NCBI RefSeq assembly: GCF_018343775.1
Contig: NZ_CP074349.1
Span: 1,726,001-1,790,000 of the forward strand
Length of the DNA stretch: 64,000 nucleotides
Source of the DNA: Pseudomonas cichorii
GTDB lineage: Bacteria > Pseudomonadota > Gammaproteobacteria > Pseudomonadales > Pseudomonadaceae
Reading direction: 5' to 3'
Position 1 is the first letter of the stretch, and each line of letters begins with the position of its first letter. Under the pieces are notes generated by a model. That model made no database searches and was not told where the DNA came from. It saw only the letters and a list, made by a program, of their open reading frames with translations. Both the position numbers and the translations under genes were made by a program. Shown in pieces: positions 7,999 to 17,106 of the stretch.

Positions 7999-9882
7999 AT
8001 GCTGCAGAATATCAGGGACAATTCACAAGGCTGGATTGCCAAGACAATTATCGGGATCATCATCGCGTTGATGGCCCTGACGGGCATCGAGGCGCTGTTC
8101 ACCGCCAGTGGCAACGGGCAGAACGCTGCCGAGGTCAACGGCGAGAAGGTGTCTCAGAACGAACTGAGTCAGGCCGTCGACATGCAACGTCGTCAACTGG
8201 CTCAGCAACTGACTCAACAGTTGGGCAAGGATTTCGATCCTGCGATGCTGGATGAAAAGCTGTTGCGTGAATCGGCTCTCAAGGGCCTGATCGATCGCAA
8301 GCTGCTGCTTCAGGGCGCAGCCGATGCCAAGTTCGCCTTTTCCGAGGCCGCGCTGGATCAGCAACTGCTGATGACGCCTGAATTCCAGGTCGACGGCAAG
8401 TTCAACGCTGACCGCTTTGATCAGGTCATCCGCCAACTGGGCTACAGCCGCATGCAGTTCCGCCAGTTGCTGGGTCAGGAAATGCTCATCGGTCAGGTTC
8501 GCGCCGGTATCGCTGGCAGTGCTTTCGTGACTGATAAAGAGGTCGAGGCTTTTGCCAGCCTGGAAAAACAGACCCGCGATTTTGCCAGCCTGACCCTGCC
8601 AGTCGATCTGGCTGCCGCGAAAGTGACCGATGACGAAGTCAAGGCTCACTACGACCAGCATGCCAAGGAGTTCATGAGCCCTGAGCAGGTCGTGCTTGAT
8701 TACATCGAATTGAAGAAGTCGACCTTCTTCGACAAGGTGCAGGTCAAGGACGAAGACTTGCAGGCGGCTTACCAGAGTGAAATCGCCAATCTGGCCGAGC
8801 AGCGTCGTGCTGCGCACATCCTGATTGAAGTCAACGACAAGCTCAATGAAACCCAGGCCAAGGCCAAGCTGGAAGAAATCCAGCAGCGTCTGGCCAAGGG
8901 CGAGAGTTTTGCCGCGCTGGCCAAGGAGTTCTCGCAGGATCCAGGCTCGTCGAGCAAGGGTGGCGATCTGGGCTATGCCGGCAAGGGTGTCTACGATCCG
9001 GCCTTTGAAGAGGCGCTGTATGCCTTGAACAAGGATCAGGTTTCGCAGCCAGTGCGCACTGACTTCGGCTGGCACCTGATCAAGCTGCTGGGCATTGAAG
9101 CACCTTCGGTGCCGAGCTTTGCCAGCCTGAAAGAGAAGCTGACCCATGATCTGAAGGCTCAGCAGGTCGAGCAGAAGTTTGTGGAAGTCACCAAGCAGCT
9201 CGAAGACTCTGCTTTCGAGTCGTCCGATCTGACCCAGCCGGCTCAGGATCTTGGCCTCAAGGTTCAGACCACCGCGCCGTTCGGTCGTGAAGGCGGCGAA
9301 GGCCTGACAGCCAATCGTGCAGTGATCCAGGCCGCATTCAGCCCGGAAGTGCTCGAAGAAGGTTCCAACAGCAACACGCTGGAACTGGATCCCGAGACTG
9401 TCGTGGTCGTGCGCTCCAGGGAGCATCTGCAACCCAAGCAGTTGCCGCTTGAAAGCGTCGCGGACTCCATTCGTGCCCAGTTGCTCAAGGAGCACGCCAG
9501 TGCTGCAGCCAAGGCCAAGGGCGAAGCCCTGCTGGCAGGTTTGCGCGATGGCAAGATTCCTTTGGCAGCCAAGCAGGACGGTCGTGCCTGGGCAGTACTG
9601 GAAGCGGCCAGCCGCAGCCAGGACAGCGTAGATCCACAAGTGCTGCAAACGGTGTTCCGCATGCCCAAGCCAACTGGCAAGGACAAGCCGGAGTTTGCCA
9701 GCCTGACCGCAGCAGACGGCAGCTTCGTGATTGTGCGCCTCAATGGCGTGAATCAGGCAGCAGCGCCGAGCGATGCGGAAAAAACGCAATACCGCCGTTT
9801 CCTGGCTTCACGTGCCGGTCAGCAAGATTTCGCTGCCTACCGCTCGGAGCTGGAAAGCAAGGCGAAGATCGAGCGCTTCTAA
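7999..9882 (+). CDS. ppiD: PpiD-like periplasmic chaperone/peptidyl-prolyl isomerase
   Basis: A 627-aa protein anchored in the inner membrane by one N-terminal segment (TIIGIIIALMALTGIEALF, about residues 17-35), with the bulk in the periplasm. A SurA-N-like chaperone region (about 40-200) is followed by a parvulin PPIase domain (about 265-365) with the typical RRAAHILIEV, DPGSSSKGGDLGY and GWHLIKLL blocks, then a C-terminal chaperone-like part. I chose the ATG at 7999 (MLQNIRDNSQGW, GGGGGAC upstream), not the longer frame from 7924 that reads through the hupB terminator. It helps outer-membrane proteins leave the Sec translocon. Confidence 0.95.
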   Translation: MLQNIRDNSQGWIAKTIIGIIIALMALTGIEALFTASGNGQNAAEVNGEKVSQNELSQAVDMQRRQLAQQLTQQLGKDFDPAMLDEKLLRESALKGLIDRKLLLQGAADAKFAFSEAALDQQLLMTPEFQVDGKFNADRFDQVIRQLGYSRMQFRQLLGQEMLIGQVRAGIAGSAFVTDKEVEAFASLEKQTRDFASLTLPVDLAAAKVTDDEVKAHYDQHAKEFMSPEQVVLDYIELKKSTFFDKVQVKDEDLQAAYQSEIANLAEQRRAAHILIEVNDKLNETQAKAKLEEIQQRLAKGESFAALAKEFSQDPGSSSKGGDLGYAGKGVYDPAFEEALYALNKDQVSQPVRTDFGWHLIKLLGIEAPSVPSFASLKEKLTHDLKAQQVEQKFVEVTKQLEDSAFESSDLTQPAQDLGLKVQTTAPFGREGGEGLTANRAVIQAAFSPEVLEEGSNSNTLELDPETVVVVRSREHLQPKQLPLESVADSIRAQLLKEHASAAAKAKGEALLAGLRDGKIPLAAKQDGRAWAVLEAASRSQDSVDPQVLQTVFRMPKPTGKDKPEFASLTAADGSFVIVRLNGVNQAAAPSDAEKTQYRRFLASRAGQQDFAAYRSELESKAKIERF

Positions 9883-9904
9883 GCTCTGTCTGATGTGATA
9901 CACC

Positions 9905-9936
9905 CAGAACGCCCGGTCCATAGACCGGGCGTTCTG
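9905..9936. terminator. Terminator between ppiD and the convergent kinase gene
   Basis: A 14-bp perfect stem, CAGAACGCCCGGTC / GACCGGGCGTTCTG, with loop CATA. It lies between convergent genes, so it probably serves both; the ppiD-side tail is only modestly T-rich. Confidence 0.7.
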
Positions 9937-9988
9937 CTTTGCGGGGTTCGTGATTTTCTGTTCAGAGGCTCAGTATCAGTATCAGTGG

Positions 9989-11548
9989 CTAGAGCTTGAA
10001 GCGCACTCGTATGCTGCTGAACTCGGTGGAAGGGTCCACGGTAATGGCCTGGTCACCGTAACCCGAATAGCTTTTTACCAGCCGCATGCCCAACCCGGTC
10101 CCGCTGGGTTTCGGGTAGGATTTCGGGAAGCCTTCTCCCTCGTCGGTCACTACAATCGCCGCGTCTTTTCCGTCGCTCGTCACTTTGACAGTGATCGTGC
10201 CTCTGCCGTACTTCAGCGCGTTGGTGACGAGCTCCGAAACCACCAACCCCAATGGGGCCATCCTTTCCGAAGGCAGCAAGAAAGAGTCTGCCTCAAGTTC
10301 GATTTCGCGCTCACCGAAGACGTTACCGATATCAGCAAGCAATGCGCCCAGATACTGAGGAGCGCTGACATTGCTGGTGTCGATATCCTGATAAAGCCGC
10401 TCGTGTACGCTCGCAATGGTCAGAACCCGATTGGCTGCCGTTTGCAGTTGAATCTTGACCGCATCTTCGACAGCGAGGTTGGCTTGTAGCAGCAACAGGG
10501 TATTGACCAGATGCAGGCTGTTCTTGACCCGATGATGGATCTCCTCCATGTGCAGGCCGCTTTCAGTGAGCTTTGTATTCTGCGCATCAACCAGGGCTGC
10601 GAGTTTGACCTCCTGATCATGACGCTCGGTGATATCCCGAGACACGGCAATGATCTTGTCGACCTGGCCTTGCCTGTCGAAAATGGGGGCTGCGGTTACA
10701 TCCCACCACTTTGGCTCGCCCTTGGCCGTTGGGCAGAACGACTCGAATCGGACAGATTCTCCCGCGACGACTCGAAAGACGGCATCGTGGATCAAGTGTC
10801 TGGAGCTTTCAGGCCATAGCTCTGCCCAGGGCTGACCCGTGATCATGTCCAGGCTGTCGAGCTGCATTCGGCATAACCCGGCCTCGTTGAAAAACTCGAC
10901 ATGGCCCAGGCGGGAAATGATTTTCACGCAATCGGGACTGGCATTGAGGACGCTTTCCGAATAAGCGTGAGGGCTGTCAGCTTCCAGCTTGACCGTGAGC
11001 CGTTCAACCGCCAGAGAGATGATGTTGGCCAGCCCTTCCAGAAACACGATATCGCTTTCGATGAAGTCATCGCCGTCACGGCTGTCGACTTCAAGTATTC
11101 CGTAAGTCGCCGCAGTACCTCGCACGGGTACGTTGATGGCCCGTTCGATCCCGTAGTCCCTGAGCAGGGCAGGGGTGCGAAATCTCATCTCCTGGCCCAG
11201 ATGATTCGAGATCACTGGCCGGTTGGCTGTAAAGGCATAACCCGCCGGACTGGCTTCATCAGCCCCGACTGTCGCCGTTCCGATATCCGAGGACTTCCAG
11301 CCGACGCCATGTGAAAGGAGAAACAGCGGTTCGTCAGGAACCGGCAGGAGCACCTTTGCGAACTGCGTATTCATTCCCGACGCGGCGGTCATGCAGGCCT
11401 GTGTCAGGAAGTCATCGAGATCTGTCATTTGTAGCGACTTCACACCAAACCCGACGACCAGTTCATGCTGTCTGCGTAACCTGGTATGCGAAATTTGCAG
11501 GGCGGCACGAACAACTTCGTCTGGTGACAATTCGGGCATATGAAGCAT
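9989..11548 (-). CDS. GAF-PAS sensor histidine kinase of the HisKA_2 type (orphan)
   Basis: A 519-aa soluble kinase without membrane segments. A GAF-like domain (about 35-190, containing PVRGTAATYGILEVDS) precedes a PAS domain (about 200-320, with WDVTAAPIFDRQGQVDKIIA and a PAC-type ISRDITER-like end). Then come a HisKA_2 dimerisation/phosphoacceptor helix EIHHRVKNSLHL (likely His339) and a HATPase_c domain with DEGEGFP and GTGLGMRL. HisKA_2 kinases often signal in light, redox or general-stress pathways; the ligand here is unknown. No response-regulator gene is adjacent, and it is divergent from the hrp-box gene. The start could also be the ATG at 11539. Confidence 0.88.
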   Translation of the reverse strand: MLHMPELSPDEVVRAALQISHTRLRRQHELVVGFGVKSLQMTDLDDFLTQACMTAASGMNTQFAKVLLPVPDEPLFLLSHGVGWKSSDIGTATVGADEASPAGYAFTANRPVISNHLGQEMRFRTPALLRDYGIERAINVPVRGTAATYGILEVDSRDGDDFIESDIVFLEGLANIISLAVERLTVKLEADSPHAYSESVLNASPDCVKIISRLGHVEFFNEAGLCRMQLDSLDMITGQPWAELWPESSRHLIHDAVFRVVAGESVRFESFCPTAKGEPKWWDVTAAPIFDRQGQVDKIIAVSRDITERHDQEVKLAALVDAQNTKLTESGLHMEEIHHRVKNSLHLVNTLLLLQANLAVEDAVKIQLQTAANRVLTIASVHERLYQDIDTSNVSAPQYLGALLADIGNVFGEREIELEADSFLLPSERMAPLGLVVSELVTNALKYGRGTITVKVTSDGKDAAIVVTDEGEGFPKSYPKPSGTGLGMRLVKSYSGYGDQAITVDPSTEFSSIRVRFKL

Positions 11549-11752
11549 CCAGCGTGAGCGATTGATAAGGGTGAGGGCACAGCTATGAACAGTCGCTCTC
11601 GCTCAGCGCCGCACGTGGCGTGATCGGAGAAATCGCGTCGCAATTTACACTCATAACTGCGCAAGTAGTAGCTGCCGCTCTGTATCACCGACCAAACGCA
11701 GGCCAGCTCACGACGGGAGTGGACGAACGGTCATATTCTTTTTCGCCGCCAT

Positions 11753-11780
11753 GGAACCGTTTCTGCGCGCTGTCCACTCA
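11753..11780 (+). promoter_or_regulatory. hrp box (HrpL-dependent promoter)
   Basis: GGAACC at 11753-11758, then exactly 15 bases, then CCACTCA at 11774-11780. This matches the P. syringae consensus GGAACC-N15/16-CCACNNA at every specified base. It points at the type III-like gene starting 46 bp downstream. HrpL is the ECF sigma factor of the type III secretion regulon. Confidence 0.9.
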
Positions 11781-11826
11781 GTCGAGCATGTAGATCCTTG
11801 TTTCGTGTCCGAGGGAGATAACCCGC

Positions 11827-13563
11827 ATGAGCGATCCCATTTCAAGTACCGGTCGTGGCCCTGGTGGTTTTGGGAGCTTTCCGGTTCCGGAAAACCTTAC
11901 CGAAGTCCCCTTTACCCTGACCTCGGGCGAATTCCACAAAGCTGCCGGTGGCCTTGGCAGTGTCGAATATGGTCAGGCTGGCACGACGACAAGGACTGCA
12001 TCGCAATCCCCTCAGGCTGCCGAAGACTCGATTCTTCAGCGTCTGCTGCGCGCCTTGAGCAGCCAGCTATCAGGCAAGGCCCAGCCTCCTGTGCGGGAAA
12101 ATCATCAGTACCTCGATGAGTCGAAATACAGCTCGCCAGAAGAACTGTCCAAATGGGACGGTTTGCTGGGTGATATGCCAGCCTCCAGGCGTGAACAGGC
12201 AGCCAAGGAACTGAATCGCCCGATTGCCGCTGCCAGAATGATTGCTGCCAATGATCCGGATGCGGACAAGGCCTGGGCATTCCTGGATGAGAACCCGACC
12301 CTGAAAACCGCCATGGACACGGCCCAGGGCGGCAAGGCGGACGGCAAGATTACCAAGAAGGACGCCAAGACCTTCGCCAAGAACATGGAGAAGCAGGTCG
12401 ACAAGGGCACAGACAGCCTCAATGACTTTCGCAAGGACAATCCGGATGCCGATGCGCAGTCGGTACAGCTGGTGCGTTCTGCTGCCGTGCTGCTGGCTCA
12501 TGAGCCCATAACCGAAGCCGGTGATCCGTCCAATGCTCAGGGTGTAGAAGGGCAGACCAAGGTCAACGGGCGTACCACCATCGCGGGGCTTGAGTCGGTG
12601 AGCGCCAATAACCCGGGGCTTTCCAGTGTCCTGCAGGACTCTGCCGCGACCTGGGCGCAGCCGGGCATGTTCGAGATGATGGACCAGGGCAACATGCGCG
12701 GCAAAAAGCTGGCGATGCGCGCTCCGGACGGCGTGATGATCAAAAGGGATATCAGCACCTGGATCAAGCACAAGGCGCCTGCCAATGAAGAGGACTTCTC
12801 AAGGGTCCTCACGGATGCGGCGACTGTCGGTGCGGTTTCCAAGGTGGATATCAGCCAGTTGAATGGCGATGTCTTTAGCAACCCGCAGGCCTACAGCGGC
12901 GAACAGAAGGCGGCCGTGCTGGTGGAGTTGCAGCAGATTTCCGAGCAGGTCGTGGCAGGACGCTCGATTCGCAACACCTCGGCCACCGAAACCGCTCTGG
13001 ATGAAAAGATCACCCAGTTGCAGAACGATCCTTCCGTGCAGGCGTTTCTGGTCAAGAATACCGACCGCCAGGCAGAGCTGATCATCAATAGCGACCCGGC
13101 ACTGGCTCAGGTGGTGAATGAAACCACGACCAAAAAAGCAGCGGCGGGTACCACCGGAATGAGCACTGCATTTACCCCTGGTGGCACTGGCAAGGATACG
13201 AATCAGGCCAAGGATGATCTGAAGCAGGCTGCCAGCACTATTCACGACGTGATCGACTTTGGTGACAAGGTGGGTGTGCGCAGAGGCGGTGCAAACGCAG
13301 CGGTAGGTATCGGTGGGCGTGTAGCCGCGGCTGTTGGCGGGCGTATTGTCGGTGCGGTTGCCGGTCAGGCCGCAGGTGCAGCGGCGGCTTCGGCAATCGG
13401 TGCGGCCGCAGGACCGGTGGGTTGGGTGGTCAGCGGTGCCATCAGCATTGGCATGGGGATTTCGGAGATCATCAATTCGGTGAAGGAGCGTAAGGAACGC
13501 AAGGCCTTCAGCCGTACCGTCGACCCGGTTCTGGAACAGTTCGACATCCCCAAGCCTAAATAA
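11827..13563 (+). CDS. HrpK/NolX-family type III secretion substrate (putative translocator or effector)
   Basis: A 578-aa protein preceded by a perfect hrp box and by GAGGGAG before the ATG. The N-terminus (MSDPISSTGRGPGGFGSFPV) is Ser/Gly/Pro-rich with few charges, as in type III signals. Residues about 110-190 (KWDGLLGDMP, KELNRPIAAA, ENPTLKTAMD, KADGKITKKD) read like the NolX/HrpF/HrpK family, including an EF-hand-like stretch. The C-terminal third has a Gly/Ala-rich hydrophobic region (about 495-550) that could span or insert into host membrane. Family members aid translocation of effectors across the plant membrane. No hrp/hrc genes lie in this window, so it is separate from any secretion cluster. 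The family call is from remembered motifs; HrpL control is strongly supported. Confidence 0.78.
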   Translation: MSDPISSTGRGPGGFGSFPVPENLTEVPFTLTSGEFHKAAGGLGSVEYGQAGTTTRTASQSPQAAEDSILQRLLRALSSQLSGKAQPPVRENHQYLDESKYSSPEELSKWDGLLGDMPASRREQAAKELNRPIAAARMIAANDPDADKAWAFLDENPTLKTAMDTAQGGKADGKITKKDAKTFAKNMEKQVDKGTDSLNDFRKDNPDADAQSVQLVRSAAVLLAHEPITEAGDPSNAQGVEGQTKVNGRTTIAGLESVSANNPGLSSVLQDSAATWAQPGMFEMMDQGNMRGKKLAMRAPDGVMIKRDISTWIKHKAPANEEDFSRVLTDAATVGAVSKVDISQLNGDVFSNPQAYSGEQKAAVLVELQQISEQVVAGRSIRNTSATETALDEKITQLQNDPSVQAFLVKNTDRQAELIINSDPALAQVVNETTTKKAAAGTTGMSTAFTPGGTGKDTNQAKDDLKQAASTIHDVIDFGDKVGVRRGGANAAVGIGGRVAAAVGGRIVGAVAGQAAGAAAASAIGAAAGPVGWVVSGAISIGMGISEIINSVKERKERKAFSRTVDPVLEQFDIPKPK

Positions 13564-13580
13564 GCGAACAGGCAAGAAAC

Positions 13581-13619
13581 AAAAAATCCGGACCCCCTTG
13601 CGGGTGTCCGGATTTTTTG
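13581..13619. terminator. Bidirectional terminator between the hrp-box gene and fabI
   Basis: A 13-bp perfect outer stem, AAAAAATCCGGAC (13581-13593) with GTCCGGATTTTTT (13606-13618), plus an inner CCC/GGG. A-run and T-run flanks let it work on both strands for the two convergent genes. Confidence 0.9.
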
Positions 13620-13660
13620 TTTTCAGGGCGGGTGTCAGGCACCCGCCTCGACCGAAGGCA

Positions 13661-14455
13661 TCACTCTTCGATGTTGCCCATCGCGGTGGTGTTGAAACCG
13701 CCGTCGACGTACATGATTTCACCGCTGATGCCGGACGCCAGGTCCGAGCACAGGAAGGCGCCGGCGTTGCCGACTTCTTCGATGGTGACGTTGCGACGCA
13801 GAGGGGTCTGCGCTTCGTTGGCTGCCAGCATCTTGCGGAAGTTCTTGATACCCGAAGCTGCCAGGGTACGGATCGGGCCAGCCGATACGGCGTTGACGCG
13901 AGTGCCTTCCGGGCCGAGGCTGCCAGCGAGGTAGCGAACGCCGGCTTCCAGGCTGGCCTTGGCCATGCCCATCACGTTGTAGTTAGGCATGGTGCGCTCT
14001 GCACCCAGGTACGACAGGGTCAGCAGGCTGCCATTGCGGCCTTTCATCATTTCGCGACCGGCCTTGGCCAGGGCGACGAAGCTGTAGGCGCTGATGTCGT
14101 GAGCGATGCGGAAGCCGTCACGGGTGGTGGCTTCGGTGAAGTCGCCATCAAGCTGGTCACCTGGAGCGAAGCCAACGGAGTGAACGATGACGTCCAGGCC
14201 GTCCCACTTCTTGCTCAGTTCTTCAAAGACCTTGTTGATCTCTTCGTCGCTTGCCACGTCGCAAGGGAAGCACAGCTCAGGGCCTGAGCCCCAGCCTGCT
14301 GCGAACTCTTCGACGCGGCCCTTGAGTTTGTCGTTCTGGTAGGTGAACGCAAGCTCGGCACCTTCACGATGCATGGCGGCAGCGATGCCGGATGCGATGG
14401 ACAGTTTGCTGGCGACACCGACGATCAGGACGCGCTTACCGGCGAGAAAACCCAT
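13661..14455 (-). CDS. fabI: FabI, NADH-dependent enoyl-ACP reductase
   Basis: A 264-aa short-chain dehydrogenase of type II fatty-acid synthesis that reduces trans-2-enoyl-ACP. It starts [20 protein letters not shown], the divergent FabI nucleotide-binding loop, and has the Tyr-x6-Lys active site in [11 protein letters not shown], as in FabI. Length is typical (about 262). GAGGAA precedes the start. It lies 18 bp downstream of the yejF-like gene on the same strand and may be reached by read-through from it. Confidence 0.96.
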   Translation of the reverse strand: MGFLAGKRVLIVGVASKLSIASGIAAAMHREGAELAFTYQNDKLKGRVEEFAAGWGSGPELCFPCDVASDEEINKVFEELSKKWDGLDVIVHSVGFAPGDQLDGDFTEATTRDGFRIAHDISAYSFVALAKAGREMMKGRNGSLLTLSYLGAERTMPNYNVMGMAKASLEAGVRYLAGSLGPEGTRVNAVSAGPIRTLAASGIKNFRKMLAANEAQTPLRRNVTIEEVGNAGAFLCSDLASGISGEIMYVDGGFNTTAMGNIEE

Positions 14456-14473
14456 GTGTTGTTCCTCTTCAGG

Positions 14474-16084
14474 TTAATCGACAGCTACCGGCGCCAGAAA
14501 GGCGGCTTCCAGTAGCTGCTGTGTATAAGGATGTTGCGGTGCGGCGAAGATATCCTGCGCCACACCCTGTTCGACCACTTTGCCTTGCTTGACCACCATC
14601 AACTGGTGGCTCAGCGCTTTGACGACAGCCAGGTCATGGCTGATGAACAAATACGTCAGGTTGTACTTGGTTTGCAGCGAGCGCAGTAACTCGACTACCT
14701 GGCGTTGTACTGTCCGGTCGAGAGCCGATGTCGGCTCGTCCAGCAGAATCAGCGCCGGTTTTAACACCAATGCACGGGCTATGGCGATTCGCTGCCGTTG
14801 CCCACCCGAGAACTCGTGGGGGTAGCGGTGCCGGGTTTCCGGGTCCAGACCTACTTCCCTGAGTGCCTCGATAATAGCCGTTTCCTGCTCGGCCTCCGTC
14901 CCCATGCCATGAATGCGCAGGCCTTCGCCCACGATATCGCTCACTGACATGCGCGGGCTCAGACTGCCGAACGGGTCCTGGAACACCACCTGGATCTGTC
15001 TGCGCAGCGGACGAATCTGCTGCTGCGACAGGCCATTGAGCGGTTTGCCCTGGAACCGTATGGCACCCTCGCTGCCGATGAGCCTGAGTATTGCCAGGCC
15101 CAGCGTCGATTTGCCCGATCCACTTTCACCGACAATCCCCAGAGTCTGCCCTTGAGGCAGGCTGAAGCGAATACCATCCACCGCCTTGATGTGATCGACG
15201 GTTCGCTTGAGCAGGCCTTTCTTGATCGGGAACCAGACTTTCAGGTCCTCGACTTCAAGCAGTGGAGCGCCAGCCGGGTTGGTCGAAGGACCGCCGCTGG
15301 GCTCTGCACTGAGCAAAACCTGGGTGTACGGATGCTGTGGTGAACGGAACAGCTCTTCGCACAATGCTTGTTCGACGATGCAACCGCGCTGCATGACACA
15401 TACGCGATTGGCTATTTGCCTCACAACGTTCAAATCATGGCTGATCAACAGCAATGCCATGCCCAGTCGAGCCTGTAATTGCTTGAGCAATTCAAGGATT
15501 TTCAGCTGTACCGTAACGTCCAGCGCAGTGGTGGGTTCGTCGGCAATCAGCAGCTCGGGTTCGTTGGCCAGGGCCATGGCAATCATGACGCGCTGGCGCT
15601 GGCCGCCCGACAACTCGTGGGGCAAAGCCTTGAGGCGCTTGTGCGGTTCGGGGATGCCGACCATTTCCAGCAGCTCCAGCGTGCGCGCCGTGGCGGCCTT
15701 GCCGGTGAGCCCCTTGTGCAGGCCGAGCACTTCGTTGATCTGCTTTTCCACCGAATGCAGCGGATTGAGCGAGGTCATGGGCTCCTGGAAAATCATGGCA
15801 ATGCGATTGCCACGAATGGAGCGCAGTTTTTTCTCATCCATCGTCAACAGGTCATCGCCCGCATAGCGGATGGTGCCGGCAGGATGGGTAGCGATGGGGT
15901 AGGGCAGCAGGCGCAGGATCGAGTGCGCGGTGACCGACTTGCCGGAGCCGCTTTCGCCGACCAGAGCCAGGGTTTCGCCGCGACGGATATCGAAGCTGAT
16001 GTTTTCGACCACGCGCTGGCGCGACTCGCCTGTCACGAACTCGACCGCCAGATCGCGGATTTCGATCAGATTGTCATTGTTCAT
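14474..16084 (-). CDS. yejF: YejF-like ABC transporter, two fused ATPase domains
   Basis: A 536-aa protein from MNNDNLIEIRDLAVEF containing two complete ABC ATPases. Domain 1 has Walker A GESGSGKS, signature LSGGQRQR and Walker B LLIADEPT; domain 2 has GESGSGKS, FSGGQRQR and LILLDEPT. It powers the adjacent YejBE permeases in peptide uptake (microcin C-type and other oligopeptides in E. coli). I chose the start at 16084 because AAGGAAAT precedes it; a longer reading from 16108 would overlap yejE. It is last gene of the five-gene yej operon. Confidence 0.93.
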   Translation of the reverse strand: MNNDNLIEIRDLAVEFVTGESRQRVVENISFDIRRGETLALVGESGSGKSVTAHSILRLLPYPIATHPAGTIRYAGDDLLTMDEKKLRSIRGNRIAMIFQEPMTSLNPLHSVEKQINEVLGLHKGLTGKAATARTLELLEMVGIPEPHKRLKALPHELSGGQRQRVMIAMALANEPELLIADEPTTALDVTVQLKILELLKQLQARLGMALLLISHDLNVVRQIANRVCVMQRGCIVEQALCEELFRSPQHPYTQVLLSAEPSGGPSTNPAGAPLLEVEDLKVWFPIKKGLLKRTVDHIKAVDGIRFSLPQGQTLGIVGESGSGKSTLGLAILRLIGSEGAIRFQGKPLNGLSQQQIRPLRRQIQVVFQDPFGSLSPRMSVSDIVGEGLRIHGMGTEAEQETAIIEALREVGLDPETRHRYPHEFSGGQRQRIAIARALVLKPALILLDEPTSALDRTVQRQVVELLRSLQTKYNLTYLFISHDLAVVKALSHQLMVVKQGKVVEQGVAQDIFAAPQHPYTQQLLEAAFLAPVAVD

Positions 16085-16085
16085 T

Positions 16086-17105
16086 TCATTTCCTTGGGTC
16101 GAAAGCATCGCGGGCGGATTCGCCGATGAACACCAGCAGGCTCAGCATCAATGCCAGTACGGCAAAGGCGCTGATCCCGAGCCACGGGGCCTGCAGGTTG
16201 GATTTGCCCTGCGCAACCAGTTCGCCCAGGGAAGGCGAGCCTGCGGGCAGACCGAAGCCCAGGAAGTCCAGCGCCGTCAGGGTGCCGATGGCACCGGTCA
16301 GAATGAACGGCATGAAGGTCATGGTCGACACCATGGCATTGGGCAGGATGTGGCGGAACATGATTGCGCCGTTCTCCATGCCCAGCGCCCGGGCGGCGCG
16401 CACGTATTCCAGATTGCGGCCGCGCAGGAATTCGGCACGTACCACATCCACCAGGCTCATCCAGGAAAACAGCAGCATGATGCCCAGCAGCCACCAGAAA
16501 TTGGGCTGCACGAAGCTGGCGAGGATAATCAGCAGGTACAGCACCGGCAGCCCTGACCAGACTTCCAGGAAACGCTGGCCCAGGAGGTCCACCCAGCCGC
16601 CATAGAAACCCTGCAATGCCCCGGCAATCACCCCGATGACGGAGCTGAGCACCGTCAGGATCAGTGCGAACAGCACCGAGATGCGGAAACCGTAGATGAC
16701 ACGGGCCAGAACATCGCGTCCCTGATCGTCGGTGCCCAGCAGGTTTTCCCGTGAGGGCGGCGCGGGAGCGGGGACTTTCAGGTCATAGTTGATGCTCTGG
16801 TAGCTGAACGGAACGGGCGCCCACAGGGTCCAGCCGTTCTTCTGCGCCAGCAATTCCTTGATGTACGGGCTCTTGTAGTTGGCTTCCAGCGGGAATTCAC
16901 CACCAAAGGTGGTTTCCGGGTAGCGCTTGACTACCGGGAAGAACCACTCGCCGTCATAGCGCACGGCCAGTGGCTTGTCGTTGGCGATCAGTTCGGCGCC
17001 CATGCTCAGGCCGAACAGGATCAGGAACAGCCACAGCGACCACCAGCCGCGCTTGTTGGCCTTGAAACGCTCGAAGCGGCGGCGATTGAGAGGAGACAGC
17101 TTCAT
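16086..17105 (-). CDS. yejE: YejE-like ABC permease
   Basis: A 339-aa inner-membrane permease starting MKLSPLNRRRFERFKANKRG, with a first membrane segment (WWSLWLFLILFGLSMGAEL), a long periplasmic stretch, and the BPD_transp_1 core containing the ATPase-contact EAA loop (YVRAARALGMENGAIMFRHI). The N-terminal region and the order after yejB match E. coli YejE. The start overlaps the end of yejB closely, indicating translational coupling. Confidence 0.92.
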   Translation of the reverse strand: MKLSPLNRRRFERFKANKRGWWSLWLFLILFGLSMGAELIANDKPLAVRYDGEWFFPVVKRYPETTFGGEFPLEANYKSPYIKELLAQKNGWTLWAPVPFSYQSINYDLKVPAPAPPSRENLLGTDDQGRDVLARVIYGFRISVLFALILTVLSSVIGVIAGALQGFYGGWVDLLGQRFLEVWSGLPVLYLLIILASFVQPNFWWLLGIMLLFSWMSLVDVVRAEFLRGRNLEYVRAARALGMENGAIMFRHILPNAMVSTMTFMPFILTGAIGTLTALDFLGFGLPAGSPSLGELVAQGKSNLQAPWLGISAFAVLALMLSLLVFIGESARDAFDPRK

Positions 17106-17106
17106 A

